64,000 nucleotides of DNA from Parasediminibacterium sp046546515 (GCF_046546515.1 NZ_JBKHKJ010000001.1:313575-377574), one strand, 5' to 3'. Shown: positions 53,302 to 62,413, numbered from the stretch's first letter. The notes: generated by a model from the letters alone, not told the origin. A program made the numbers and translations.

Positions 53302-53347
53302 AATTACAAAGGTTGCCAACTTTTAAAAGTTGGCAACCTTTGTAATT
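53302..53347. terminator. Perfect 46-bp palindrome, bidirectional terminator
   Basis: AATTACAAAGGTTGCCAACT begins an arm that is perfectly mirrored to 53347, a 23-bp inverted repeat with no loop. It lies between the convergent DUF3098 and sugar-kinase genes, with A/T flanks that can serve both directions. Confidence 0.8.
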
Positions 53348-53377
53348 TAAAACTTAAAACCTAAAACTTAAAACATT

Positions 53378-54256
53378 CTATAGCATTCCTTGCAACTTTT
53401 TTGAAGCTGTTTCTACGCCATTACTTACACATTTGTCCATATCATAGTTACGCTGCCAGCCGGTTATAAAGCCTGCCCAGAAAGCATCACCAGCACCTGT
53501 GGCATCTTTTACTAATATATTTTTCTGTGCAGGGATATGTCCCCAACCGCTTTTATAGGTTTTATAAAATACACCTTCGCTACCACAGGTAAGGCAAATG
53601 GCAGTTGCCTGTATTGTTTGTAAATAGGCTTTTGCATTTTCTATACTCATAGGCTTGCCTACAAAACGGTTTATATCATCCAAACTAAACTTGAGCATCG
53701 GTTGGCATGACTGTAAACGCTGGAAAATCTCCCTTGCATCGTTGTTCCGCCCCCATATTTTTTCAGAGTAGTTCCAGTCTATGGATATAGGGATATGTTG
53801 TTGGGCAGCTTTCTCAAAAGCTTTTAATATAGAGTCCTGTGCAGGTTGCTGGCTGAGTGCAAACGCGGTGGAGTGTACAATGACTGCATTGTTAAGTAAA
53901 GTACTATCAACAGGCTGTATCAGTTTATCTGCATCCCGGTAAGGGATAAAGTCGGGCGTACCTTTTGTTTTGGCGACCATTATCAACGAGGTTGCATGGC
54001 CAGATTGTTGGTAAACAAATTCTGTAACATTGTTTTCCTTACTTAATTCATGCAATATCCTATTGCCAAAACTATCTGCACCAATGGAAGCTACGAGCTT
54101 CGTTGTCACATTACTCCTATTGAGAAAAATACTGAAATTAGCAGCACTGCCACCTATATGTATATCAAAGGTTTTGGCCTGTGAAAGGTTATCTATTGAT
54201 TCGGTGCTAATGCCGTCTATTAATAATTCGCCAATGGCGAGGATGTATGGTTGCAT
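53378..54256 (-). CDS. PfkB-family sugar kinase, probable fructokinase
   Basis: 292 residues from the ATG at 54256 (MQPYILAIGELLIDG); an open frame continues upstream to 54382 but that part overlaps the preceding gene and does not match the family. N-terminal GGSAANFSIFLNRSN and the C-terminal PfkB signature KDATGAGDAFWAGFI (Asp as catalytic base) are clear. It phosphorylates a furanose, probably fructose released by the neighbouring GH100-like enzyme. Only 5 bp separate it from that gene's stop codon, so they are co-transcribed. Confidence 0.88.
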   Translation of the reverse strand: MQPYILAIGELLIDGISTESIDNLSQAKTFDIHIGGSAANFSIFLNRSNVTTKLVASIGADSFGNRILHELSKENNVTEFVYQQSGHATSLIMVAKTKGTPDFIPYRDADKLIQPVDSTLLNNAVIVHSTAFALSQQPAQDSILKAFEKAAQQHIPISIDWNYSEKIWGRNNDAREIFQRLQSCQPMLKFSLDDINRFVGKPMSIENAKAYLQTIQATAICLTCGSEGVFYKTYKSGWGHIPAQKNILVKDATGAGDAFWAGFITGWQRNYDMDKCVSNGVETASKKLQGML

Positions 54257-54261
54257 AAAAT

Positions 54262-55449
54262 TTAATCTACTGTGGTTATTAATCGTTTTCCTGAAATGCC
54301 CTGCTCCGCAATAATAGCCCCTGCTGCGCTCCAGGCACATTGTGGTATGCCGCAAGGGGCATTGGTAAGCCCTTGCAGGCATTCGTTAAAATGACTATCG
54401 CTCGCATTGTTTGCCTTATGGATAGCAGCAGTAAGGGAAGTAGCCATTTCTTTCTTTTCTGTGCCGGCCAAAGCCAATGCCATCCAACCGTTCCATACAG
54501 GCCAGAGGCCGCCATTGTGAAATTCGTAAGGATTGTTACGGAAGGTATAGGCATAGTTGCCCAATAGCTCTTTCATGTCTTCGTCGGTATCCAGAATAGT
54601 AGGGTAAAAAGAAGGAAGAAGGTTATTCCAACGCTTTTTGTATAAATCTTGCACCCAATCGGTCACCATTGCATCTTGTTTGGCATCGCCAATGTTCAGT
54701 AAAAGGGCAAGTGCATTGGCCTGCAAGTCAAAGTAAGCATAAATCCTTGATGGGTTAAAACCCATCAACCAATAGCCTTTAAAAGCGTCCTGCAATTTGC
54801 CCGCCCAGTTGCGGGCATATAGTTTGGAAGGGTCTGGCTGCTGCCAATAATTGTTTTTGATAACGGTTGTTATCTGTGCCGCCTTGGCTGCCCAATCTGC
54901 ATTGCCATATACCCTTGCTGCTAGGCGCAATGCCCACACCCGCAACAGTTGTTCAAACAAAATATACCCGTGTTGGATGTATTCATCGGCCCAATCCCCA
55001 CTTTGGGGTACATATACCAAGTGCCTGCCATTGTATTCCCATGCTTCAAGCATGTTAAGGCATTTTTCCACGCCTTTGCTAAATTGTAAAGAAAGGGATG
55101 TATCGCCTGTCATTAGGGTATATTGGCACAGGCCAATTACTGCCCATGATGGATTGTCTGCCCTGCCCACAATGCCGCCATAACTTACCGATTTTGTTTC
55201 CGGGGTTACATTGCTGGGTATATTGCCATTAGGGTGTTGGTGGGTAAACAAGGTTTCTATGGTAGCCCTAGCCGTATTAATCAGTTCAGCATCACCACTT
55301 AGCAAAGCCGCCATACTACATACATTGCCATCCCTAGCCCACACCCGCCTGTAATTGTCTTTTTCCTGCACAGCAGCCACAAAACCCGCTGGTGTAGATG
55401 CTTTTTTAAGCAGTTCTATGCTTTTGTTGTATGATTGGATGTCGTACAT
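54262..55449 (-). CDS. GH100-like glycoside hydrolase, probable invertase
   Basis: 395 residues with no signal peptide, so cytoplasmic. An (alpha/alpha)6-barrel protein: YRRVWARDGNVCSMAALLSG, VGRADNPSWAVIGLCQYTLMTGD, VPQSGDWADEYIQHGYILFEQLL, FHNGGLWPVWNGWMALALAG. The WARD, GDWAD and NGGxWPV motifs resemble neutral/alkaline invertases (GH100). With the PfkB kinase and SLC45-type transporter this gives a route sucrose -> glucose + fructose -> fructose-6-phosphate. An amylo-alpha-1,6-glucosidase-like role cannot be excluded. Confidence 0.75.
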   Translation of the reverse strand: MYDIQSYNKSIELLKKASTPAGFVAAVQEKDNYRRVWARDGNVCSMAALLSGDAELINTARATIETLFTHQHPNGNIPSNVTPETKSVSYGGIVGRADNPSWAVIGLCQYTLMTGDTSLSLQFSKGVEKCLNMLEAWEYNGRHLVYVPQSGDWADEYIQHGYILFEQLLRVWALRLAARVYGNADWAAKAAQITTVIKNNYWQQPDPSKLYARNWAGKLQDAFKGYWLMGFNPSRIYAYFDLQANALALLLNIGDAKQDAMVTDWVQDLYKKRWNNLLPSFYPTILDTDEDMKELLGNYAYTFRNNPYEFHNGGLWPVWNGWMALALAGTEKKEMATSLTAAIHKANNASDSHFNECLQGLTNAPCGIPQCAWSAAGAIIAEQGISGKRLITTVD

Positions 55450-55462
55450 AATGTTGTTGTTT

Positions 55463-55573
55463 GTCTGAACCTGGATTTATAGGATTTTAGGGATTAGAAT
55501 GATTTTTCCTCCTTATCTAGCATTTTGCTTTTATCCCTTTAATCCATCTAATCCCAAAAATCCTGGTTCAGAC
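55463..55573. repeat. Inverted repeat between the GH and transporter genes, overlapping the transporter C-terminus
   Basis: Left arm GTCTGAACCTGGATTTATAG ... GGATTAGA (55463-55498) pairs with the right arm TCTAATCCCAAAAATCCTGG plus TTCAGAC (about 55547-55573). The right arm runs into the coding end of the transporter gene, whose last codons (PSEPGFLGLDGLKG) are encoded by it. Confidence 0.75.
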
Positions 55574-56871
55574 GGTTTTTTAATCAGCATTGCCAAAACT
55601 GCCGCTACTATTATCAATACCCCCGCAAACCGGATAGCACTTACAGGGTCGCTGCCGAGCAAATGATGATAAACGGCGCTAAAAGAAACCGTTTCCAGCA
55701 GCATCGGCAGTACAATAAACATATTGAGTATGCCCATGTAAACACCTGTGCGCTTTGGCGGGATGCTGCCCGCCAATATTACATAAGGTGTACCCATCAT
55801 ACTGGCCCAGCCAATGCCAAAACCTATCATAGGGAGGAACAAAAAAGCTGTATTGGTGATAAATGGAAGCATTACCAAACCAATGCCTGACAATAACAAG
55901 CTGATGGCATGTATTTGTTTTGCCCCAGCCTTTTTTGCTGCCCAGGCAATTAAAAATGCCACGCAAAACGTAACAATATTATATGTCCCATTTACTGTGC
56001 CTGTGAGTAATTGTGCCGCACTAAAGCCGGGTGTAGATGGGTTAGTAACATTAAATATGGTTTTTGCCAGGCAAAGTGTAATGAACTGCCAGTAAATAAA
56101 CATGGCATACCAGTTAAATAAATACACCAAGCCTAACTGCCGCATGGTCAATGGCATTTCTTTGATGGCTTCTACAATATCTTTGAATATATACCCTACG
56201 CCTTTCGGTTGTTGCTGTATTTCTTCTATTTCCGCTTGGGAGAGTGGGTACTCTTTTGTGGTAAGCACCGAATACAAAACAGCTCCTATGGAAACAATGG
56301 CACCAATAATAAATGCGGCATAAGTGGTGTAGGTAATATTATTGCTCCTCCTTGCATTCTGGCTAATCAAACCGAAGTAAACGAGTAAGCCGGGTGTAAG
56401 GTTTGCCAACGTAATACCCAAGCCAGTAAAAAAACTTTGGGATAAAAACCCTGTTGCGTGTTGTGTAGGCGGCAGCTTATCGCTTACAAATGCTCTGTAA
56501 GGTTCCATGGTAATATTGTTGGCGGCATCTAGTATCCATAACAATCCTGCAGCCATCCAAAGGCTGCTGCTAAATGGCATGGCCAGCAAACAGATACTAC
56601 AAAAAATAGCCCCAACCATAAAATAAGGCCTTCTCCGCCCGAAACGGCTAAGGGTTTTGTCGCTCATTGCCCCAATAATAGGCTGCACAATCAATCCCGT
56701 CATAGGCCCCGCTAAGTTGAGGAAAGGTATCTGGTCGGGGTTGGCACCTAAGTAGGAATATATGGGTGTCATGTTGGTTTGCTGCAAGCCAAAGCTATAC
56801 TGTATGCCAAAAAAGCCGACATTCATATTGATGATAGACCAAAAATTCAACCGCTTCTTCTGTAGTGGCAT
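55531..56871 (-). CDS. SLC45-type MFS sugar transporter, probable sucrose:proton symporter
   Basis: 446 residues, 12 predicted transmembrane helices. Helix 1 region NMNVGFFGIQYSFGLQQTNMTPIYSYLGA, then GPMTGLIVQPIIGAMSDKTLSRFGRRRPYFMVGAI, matching the sucrose-transporter/SLC45 signature (LVQPxxGxxSDxxxSRFGRRRPF). Imports an oligosaccharide, probably sucrose or maltose, across the inner membrane. It is 81 bp upstream of the GH100-like gene in the same direction. The last ~14 residues derive from an inverted repeat. Confidence 0.85.
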   Translation of the reverse strand: MPLQKKRLNFWSIINMNVGFFGIQYSFGLQQTNMTPIYSYLGANPDQIPFLNLAGPMTGLIVQPIIGAMSDKTLSRFGRRRPYFMVGAIFCSICLLAMPFSSSLWMAAGLLWILDAANNITMEPYRAFVSDKLPPTQHATGFLSQSFFTGLGITLANLTPGLLVYFGLISQNARRSNNITYTTYAAFIIGAIVSIGAVLYSVLTTKEYPLSQAEIEEIQQQPKGVGYIFKDIVEAIKEMPLTMRQLGLVYLFNWYAMFIYWQFITLCLAKTIFNVTNPSTPGFSAAQLLTGTVNGTYNIVTFCVAFLIAWAAKKAGAKQIHAISLLLSGIGLVMLPFITNTAFLFLPMIGFGIGWASMMGTPYVILAGSIPPKRTGVYMGILNMFIVLPMLLETVSFSAVYHHLLGSDPVSAIRFAGVLIIVAAVLAMLIKKPSEPGFLGLDGLKG

Positions 56872-56978
56872 GGCAAGTATATTTAGCTCAAAGAAAATTT
56901 AACCACCGAGTTCACGGAGGTTTTACACAAAGAAACACAAAGGGAGTTAGAAATAAGATTTAGCTGTTTTTCTTCTTT

Positions 56979-57011
56979 CCCTTCTCCTTTGGAGAAGGGT
57001 TGGGATGAGGT
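56979..57011. repeat. REP-like GC hairpin
   Basis: CCCTTCTCC and GGAGAAGGG arms, loop TTT, then TTGGGATGAGG; the family of 8898-8929 with compensating arm changes (TC to TT, GA to AA). Confidence 0.7.
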
Positions 57012-57042
57012 CTATTTAAGTCATTAGATAGTTCAAAAAAGG

Positions 57043-57145
57043 GTAAGGAAGCAGACACTTCCTTACCTATCTAACACACAAAACAAACAACTATTATTAT
57101 TGACCCAATGTTTTATGTAGAGACGTTGCATGCAACGTCTCTACA
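57043..57145. repeat. Two hairpins after the TonB receptor gene
   Basis: GGTAAGGAAG and CTTCCTTACC (57043-57068, loop CAGACA), then a perfect 30-bp palindrome at 57116-57145 with half-site TGTAGAGACGTTGCA. The palindrome starts 19 bp past the receptor's stop codon. Either could end transcription or protect the mRNA end. Confidence 0.65.
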
Positions 57146-57163
57146 AATGCACCAACCTACCCC

Positions 57164-59788
57164 TTAAAAATTAAATGCCAGCGTACCAGAAATAGTCCTG
57201 CCTGTTACAGACCTTGCACGGATGATATTGGTGGCATTTTCTGTAATAGAACCTTCTTCTGCTTCTGTAATGCCCAAGCTATTGAATACATTGTTGGCAT
57301 TTACAGACAATGTCAATGCCTTGGTAAACCTGTAGTTTACAAATGGGTTCACCAATACATAACCCTTGAATTTCAACTTGTTTTCATCCTGTGAATAAGA
57401 ACCTGCAGTACCTATGGCACTGAAACCTAGGCTTAGTTTACCTGTATTGTAAGTAGGCATTAAGTTATAAATGAAAGGTGATTGCCTCCTTGGCTTATTG
57501 CCTTTGTTGGCACCATCTGTAATTTCAGCTTTAGTGAATGTTGCACCACCCCTTATGTCAAATGCTTTGGACAAACGGGCGGCAAATTCCAGTTCAATAC
57601 CGTAAGATTTGTAGTGATTTTCTATTACTTTCTGGGTAGTAGCTTCGTATCCTCCTTGTTCGTTTACCTTGGCATAGAAACCAGTGATAAACAACCCTAT
57701 GTTTTTGTAATTGCTTTTAAAGCCCAACTCTGCTTGGTCTATCTGATCTTTTACACCCTTTGCAGAACCATCGGCCAATATATTGTCGGTAAACAATATC
57801 CTGTCTGCTTTTGTGGTAGCACCACTGCTGTAGCGGGCAAATACGGCTTTGGATGCACTTAGTTTATAGTTGGCACCCAGAGAAAAAGAACCATAGTTGT
57901 ATTTGTAATTGACAGGCTTGGTAGTGGTATAATCAATAGATTCTACCTTGGTTTCGTTAGGGGCTATCACGCCATCACCATTCATATCTTTTGGCCCTGC
58001 TGCACCACCTGTATAGCTGCCTGTAACCCTGCCAATATCCCAACGGGCACTTGCATCAATGTTTAGGTTTTTAGCCAAATCGAAAGTAGTGGCTACATAA
58101 GGGGCAGAAATGTCGTATTTAGTATCGTAATTGCGGTGCAGGTTTCCCCATACTGGCGTGCCATAAGCAAATTGCCCACCGGGGTTCAATAGCTGACCAG
58201 TTGCACTGGTAATATTCAACGGGTGTATGCCTTTTCCATCTACATCGGTCAAATAGGAATTCCACAACCAAGACATGGCCACATTTTGGTAAGATTTGTA
58301 GAAACCAAATGTTGCATCACCACCCTTAAATACTTTTTTCAGCTTAAAGTCATTTACGAAGTTGTTGAAGTTGTTCAGTTCCACATCAAACATGTGTATA
58401 ATCATCGCATTGGCACCTGTGTATGCGGCACCTGTGTTGGCATAAGAAACAGTTGCCCCAGCTAAGTTCCAGCCTGTAGCACCTGCAATAGTGGTCAACT
58501 GGCTAGCAGTAGTGCCTACACTGGCAGGGAAAGGGGCTACAAAGCGGCCATTGTTTTGGGCAAAACGTACCCTGTTTTCTATTTTCCAGTCATCCCCCAA
58601 ATCGAAATTAAATTCAGCACCTACGGTTTTAGATACTGGGTGCATACCATCGGCCACATCTGCACGGCGAGGTTCGCCATTTACGCCCGTGCCATAATCT
58701 TGCGACAGGTAAGGGCTTTGCAAAGAGCCATGTTTCGCATCGAACGTGCTTAATGAGGTATAGGTAGGGTTGCTGTTAGTGCCTGTAACTTGTATTGGCA
58801 TGGGCAAATAAGCCGCAGCCCTGTCATTCAAGTATTTAAAATAAAGGCGTACAAACCCTTTGCTGAACTGCTTGGTGAAATTCAATTTCAACTGGCCGCC
58901 ATTGTTGGCTGCATATCCTGCCGTCCTCGGTCCTTGGCCCACACGGTAAAAGCCGCCTATATTAAAGTTGAGCCCATTGGCAATAGGTGCGCCATAATTA
59001 AAATCTGTACGGAAGTTATTGTAATCTATCCCAGAGCTTACCGCCACGGTACCGCCTTCAGTTGCACCTGTTTTGCTTACAAAATTGATGATACCTGCGG
59101 GTGAATTGGTAGCCAAGGTAGAAGCAGAGCCACCACGGATAGCTTCAATACGGGCAAGGGTTTGGTCGGCACGGAGGAAGATGTCGGAAGTGGCAAAAGC
59201 CATATCGCCAAATTGCAGCACAGGCAACCCATCTTCCTGCAATTGCAGGTATTTGGAACCGCCCGCAGAAATAGGCACGCCCCTCACGGTAATATTGGTA
59301 TTGCCATCGCCACCAGAAGCTTCAGCCCTGATGCCGGGGATAGAACGGAATATTTCAGCCGTGGTGCGTGGGGCTGTTTTTTGTATGTCCTCGTTTTTTA
59401 GGGTACTTACGGAAATACTGGAGTTTAATTTGGAGCGAGGGTTGCTGTTGCCCACCACTACAACATCTGTTAGTGCAAGCACGTCATTTTTCAATACCAA
59501 TACAATGTCGCTGATGCTGCCATTGCTTAGGTCAACCACCTTTTCTGTGGCCGCATACCCCGTATAACTAACATGTATGGTGATGTTTTTTTCAGCAGGC
59601 AACCCTTGAATGGTAAAAGCACCCTCTTCGTTGGTCATGGTTGTTTTGTTGCCCGGCGTTACAACAATCGTTGCCCCGGCAAGCGGTTCTTTTTTCTCAT
59701 TGGTAATTTTCCCTTTCACAACCGGGCTTTGCTGTGCAGATAGTTTAAACGCACAAAGCAAAAGCAAGGCAAACAGTTTCATTTTCAT
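57164..59788 (-). CDS. TonB-dependent receptor, probable sucrose/oligosaccharide uptake
   Basis: 874 residues. Signal peptide (1-18, ending LSAQ), carboxypeptidase-regulatory-like domain (about 22-100; VVKGKITNEKKEPLAGATIVVTPG), plug (about 115-235; VVVVGNSNPRSKLNSSISVSTLKNEDIQKTAPRTTAEIFRSIPGIRAE, ITVRGVPISAGGSK), and a beta-barrel ending in aromatic F (SGTLAFNF). No SusD partner is adjacent, so it is SusC-like only in its N-domain. It lies upstream of and in line with the transporter, hydrolase and kinase genes, so the four probably work together in sugar uptake. Confidence 0.9.
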   Translation of the reverse strand: MKMKLFALLLLCAFKLSAQQSPVVKGKITNEKKEPLAGATIVVTPGNKTTMTNEEGAFTIQGLPAEKNITIHVSYTGYAATEKVVDLSNGSISDIVLVLKNDVLALTDVVVVGNSNPRSKLNSSISVSTLKNEDIQKTAPRTTAEIFRSIPGIRAEASGGDGNTNITVRGVPISAGGSKYLQLQEDGLPVLQFGDMAFATSDIFLRADQTLARIEAIRGGSASTLATNSPAGIINFVSKTGATEGGTVAVSSGIDYNNFRTDFNYGAPIANGLNFNIGGFYRVGQGPRTAGYAANNGGQLKLNFTKQFSKGFVRLYFKYLNDRAAAYLPMPIQVTGTNSNPTYTSLSTFDAKHGSLQSPYLSQDYGTGVNGEPRRADVADGMHPVSKTVGAEFNFDLGDDWKIENRVRFAQNNGRFVAPFPASVGTTASQLTTIAGATGWNLAGATVSYANTGAAYTGANAMIIHMFDVELNNFNNFVNDFKLKKVFKGGDATFGFYKSYQNVAMSWLWNSYLTDVDGKGIHPLNITSATGQLLNPGGQFAYGTPVWGNLHRNYDTKYDISAPYVATTFDLAKNLNIDASARWDIGRVTGSYTGGAAGPKDMNGDGVIAPNETKVESIDYTTTKPVNYKYNYGSFSLGANYKLSASKAVFARYSSGATTKADRILFTDNILADGSAKGVKDQIDQAELGFKSNYKNIGLFITGFYAKVNEQGGYEATTQKVIENHYKSYGIELEFAARLSKAFDIRGGATFTKAEITDGANKGNKPRRQSPFIYNLMPTYNTGKLSLGFSAIGTAGSYSQDENKLKFKGYVLVNPFVNYRFTKALTLSVNANNVFNSLGITEAEEGSITENATNIIRARSVTGRTISGTLAFNF

Positions 59789-59960
59789 GTTGACTAAGTT
59801 TTAATCGTTAAGTAAAATCGTTCCTCAAACGTACATACTGGCAGAGCTTGGAAAGACAACAAATAGAACTGATTTACCGCAAACCTTTGCGGAAATGTTT
59901 GCGACAATGTTTGCGGTGGATAAATAGTGGCTAGCTAAAGGTGAAGGTTGTACGCTATAG

Positions 59961-60106
59961 CGCACGCCTCCCGGCCTGTGCTTGCTTGTTACTTGATGTA
60001 AACAAAGAAGAAGCCTGTATAAAATGAGGGTAAATGCAAATAATAAAAATGGTAGTATTATCTAAGAAAAAAGTAACGGTTAGGTACAGGCCGGGAGGCC
60101 TGCACC
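59961..60106. mobile_element. Family D MITE-like repeat, copy 1
   Basis: About 146 bp with inverted ends: GCACGCCTCCCGGCCTGTGC and, on the complement, GTGCAGGCCTCCCGGCCTGT. Middle part TTGCTTGTTACTTG, AAGAAGCCTGTATAAAAT. Copy 2 (61049-61193) is on the other side of the gene at 60189. No gene in 59789-60188 apart from this. Confidence 0.65.
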
Positions 60107-60188
60107 AATGCGGGCATACTTGTGAAAATCTAATTTTATCCTTTATAAACTACTAAAAAAGATTATTTTTAATTTTAAGCGACTTAAA

Positions 60189-61007
60189 ATGCCTAGAGAA
60201 ACACAATTTTACAAATTAGACAAACAGAAGGCACAGCAGAACTTGTTTCCTTATTTAACTTCTAAAGTTAAATTCAAAAAAACTTTTGAGGATTTTATTA
60301 TAGAACAAAAATTATGGCACTTAAAATATGAAGCCATTTGCAATTTCTCTTCCGAGATTATTATCGAAAAAGTACATACAGACATAAATCAAATTTTGCC
60401 AAGCGAGTTGTCACTAATTATAAAATGGCTCGATGAAATTTATGATGATAAAATTGCAATTGGAACCAAAAGGGAAATTTGGGAAAAGATTTACTATGAA
60501 CTTTATTACGAAACCGGCATAACACAACTTTTCAGGTTAATATCGGTAGATGCATACGGGTTTATGTTTCAATATGGCAATTTTAGCTCTTACTATGAGT
60601 TAGAAGGAATAGAAGAAGATAATTGCGGAGAAAACATAAAAGCCAGTTATTTTACTAAATTCTTAGACTATATACTACTGTTGATGAAAAAGATTATAGA
60701 TGCAAAACTAGGACGCAGTAAGCATGTATTTTCTATAGAGGAATCAGAATCACTGACAGAAATAGAAAAAAACTATTTTGATGATTCGCTTTTTACAAAA
60801 GGTGTTAATGAGCAATTTAATTTTTTAAACTCCTTGTGGGCAACTTTTGTTGAAGAAGAACTGGAAAATGACGGGAGTTCTATTTCAACACGTGACCCAG
60901 ACTTAACTACCATATTACTTGCAGACCATTTCCTTTCAATATGCTTAGATGCAAAAAACTCGCTAACCTCAATAAATACAAACGTATTGATACTTGATTC
61001 ATTATAA
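60189..61007 (+). CDS. Hypothetical protein bracketed by family D repeats
   Basis: 272 residues with no signal peptide. Mostly helical, acidic and aromatic (KIYYELYYETGITQLFRLI, YFTKFLDYILLLMKKIID, EEELENDGSSISTRDPDL). Codon use is A/T richer than in the neighbouring sugar genes. I recognise no domain. Its position between two direct copies of an inverted-repeat element, and its odd composition, suggest it was acquired as a cargo gene. Confidence 0.55.
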   Translation: MPRETQFYKLDKQKAQQNLFPYLTSKVKFKKTFEDFIIEQKLWHLKYEAICNFSSEIIIEKVHTDINQILPSELSLIIKWLDEIYDDKIAIGTKREIWEKIYYELYYETGITQLFRLISVDAYGFMFQYGNFSSYYELEGIEEDNCGENIKASYFTKFLDYILLLMKKIIDAKLGRSKHVFSIEESESLTEIEKNYFDDSLFTKGVNEQFNFLNSLWATFVEEELENDGSSISTRDPDLTTILLADHFLSICLDAKNSLTSINTNVLILDSL

Positions 61008-61048
61008 AAACAGTTAGTATTTTGAATAACTTTATCACCGCTCATTAA

Positions 61049-61193
61049 CGCAGGCCTCCCGGTCTATGCTTGCTTGTTACTTGGTATAAACGATGAAGAA
61101 GCCTGTATAAAATAGGGAAAATGAACATTATAAAGATGCTGGTACTATTTCAAAAATAAGTAAGGCCTAGGTACAGGTCTGGAGGCCTGCACC
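61049..61193. mobile_element. Family D MITE-like repeat, copy 2
   Basis: Ends CGCAGGCCTCCCGGTCTATG and, on the complement, GGTGCAGGCCTCCAGACCTG. Shares TTGCTTGTTACTTG and GAAGAAGCCTGTATAAAAT with copy 1, in the same direction. Confidence 0.65.
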
Positions 61194-61280
61194 AGTATTA
61201 TACAAAATTCATACACAGCAAACACCAATCTATCCGCCATTTTGTCTCAATCCCCACCAAACCCACCAACCACCTACCTT

Positions 61281-61324
61281 GGAGCGACCTTGGAGCGATG
61301 ATGGAGCGATAACGGAGCGATAGT
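61281..61324 (+). repeat. 11-bp periodic array, 4 units, upstream of the LacI gene
   Basis: GGAGCGA at 61281, 61292, 61303 and 61314, exactly 11 bp apart: GGAGCGACCTT, GGAGCGATGAT, GGAGCGATAAC, GGAGCGATAGT. It ends 99 bp before the lacI-type start codon. Same period as the family B arrays but with another unit and without a clear B palindrome nearby. Confidence 0.85.
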
Positions 61325-61423
61325 ATAATATAACTAGCCCAATCTACCTGACAAAAAGGCTTAAAAACCACTAGTGATGCTATAATCAAATAATTAAATA
61401 GATTCGCCAACTAAATTGCCATC

Positions 61424-62413
61424 ATGAAGCCCAATGCCACTTTAAAGAAGTTGTCAGAAACACTGGGGATTAGTATTTCCACTGTATCTCGGGCATTAAA
61501 GAACCACCCCGATATTTCTGATAACACCAAGCAAAAAGTGTGGGACTTATCCAATATGCTGGAATACGAGCCCAATACTTATGCCATTAACCTGCGTACC
61601 AACAATAGCAAGATATTCGGCTTGATAGTGCCTGTAATCTCCAACTACTTTTACGATTCCTTGATTGCCTCATTGGAAGAAGAAACCAGGATGCATGGCT
61701 ACTCCCTCCTCATTTTACAGTCCGGCGACGACCCTGCCGTGGAGCTCAACAACCTGAAACTGTGCAAGCAAAACAGGGTAGCGGGCATCTTCGTATCGGT
61801 AACAACAGAAACAAAAGACATAAGTGCTTTCCTGAAACTGGCTGATAATGACATTCCTGTCATTTTCCTAGACAAAGTGCCTACTGACGAAAATTGCAAT
61901 AAAATATGTGTTGCAGATGCGCCAGCAGCCATCATTGCCGCAGGGGCTTTGGCTGAGAAAAAAAAGAAAAACATACTGGCTATCTTTGGCAACAGCAATA
62001 TGTCTATCACCAAAGAAAGGCTGGAAGCATTCACGTCCTACTTTAAAGGCAGCGATACAAAACTGCTGATTAAAGAAGCCAATAATTACAATGAAGCCTA
62101 CCATACAGTATTGGCCGCATGGCAATTACCCCAATCGCCCGATGCTATCTTTTGCATGAGCGATGAAATATTAACCGGGGTAATGAAAGCAGCGCAACAA
62201 CTCAGGCTGCAAATACCCGAAGATGTGGGCATTATTGCCATCAGTAATGGCTTTATACCCAAACTTTATCACCCCGAAATTACTTACGTGGAAACCAGCG
62301 GCCACAAACTTGGCAAGTTGGCTTATACCCGTATGGTATCCTGCTTGGCAGGTAGCAGCTTTATCCAAAACCTTAAAATAGATGCACTATTGGTAAAAGG
62401 AGGGTCGTTATAG
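61424..62413 (+). CDS. LacI-family transcriptional regulator of the sugar locus
   Basis: 329 residues. N-terminal LacI helix-turn-helix (ATLKKLSETLGISISTVSRALKNHPDISDNTKQKV) with hinge region (EYEPNTYAINLRTNNSKIFGLIVP), then a periplasmic-binding-like effector domain (about 60-329; DNDIPVIFLDKVP, DAIFCMSDEILTGVMKAAQ, VGIIAISNGFIPKLYHPEIT). Probably senses a sugar and controls the transporter, hydrolase, kinase and receptor genes lying divergently at 53.4-59.8 kb. Its own upstream region carries an 11-bp repeat array. Confidence 0.9.
   Translation: MKPNATLKKLSETLGISISTVSRALKNHPDISDNTKQKVWDLSNMLEYEPNTYAINLRTNNSKIFGLIVPVISNYFYDSLIASLEEETRMHGYSLLILQSGDDPAVELNNLKLCKQNRVAGIFVSVTTETKDISAFLKLADNDIPVIFLDKVPTDENCNKICVADAPAAIIAAGALAEKKKKNILAIFGNSNMSITKERLEAFTSYFKGSDTKLLIKEANNYNEAYHTVLAAWQLPQSPDAIFCMSDEILTGVMKAAQQLRLQIPEDVGIIAISNGFIPKLYHPEITYVETSGHKLGKLAYTRMVSCLAGSSFIQNLKIDALLVKGGSL

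Noticed and set aside
54257..54382. 42-codon N-terminal extension of the sugar kinase
   Set aside because: Overlaps the end of the GH100-like gene and lacks PfkB features; MQPYILAIGELL at 54256 is the family start.
61198..61410. Open frame on the minus strand upstream of the LacI-type gene
   Set aside because: Covers the 11-bp array and family D end; no protein features.
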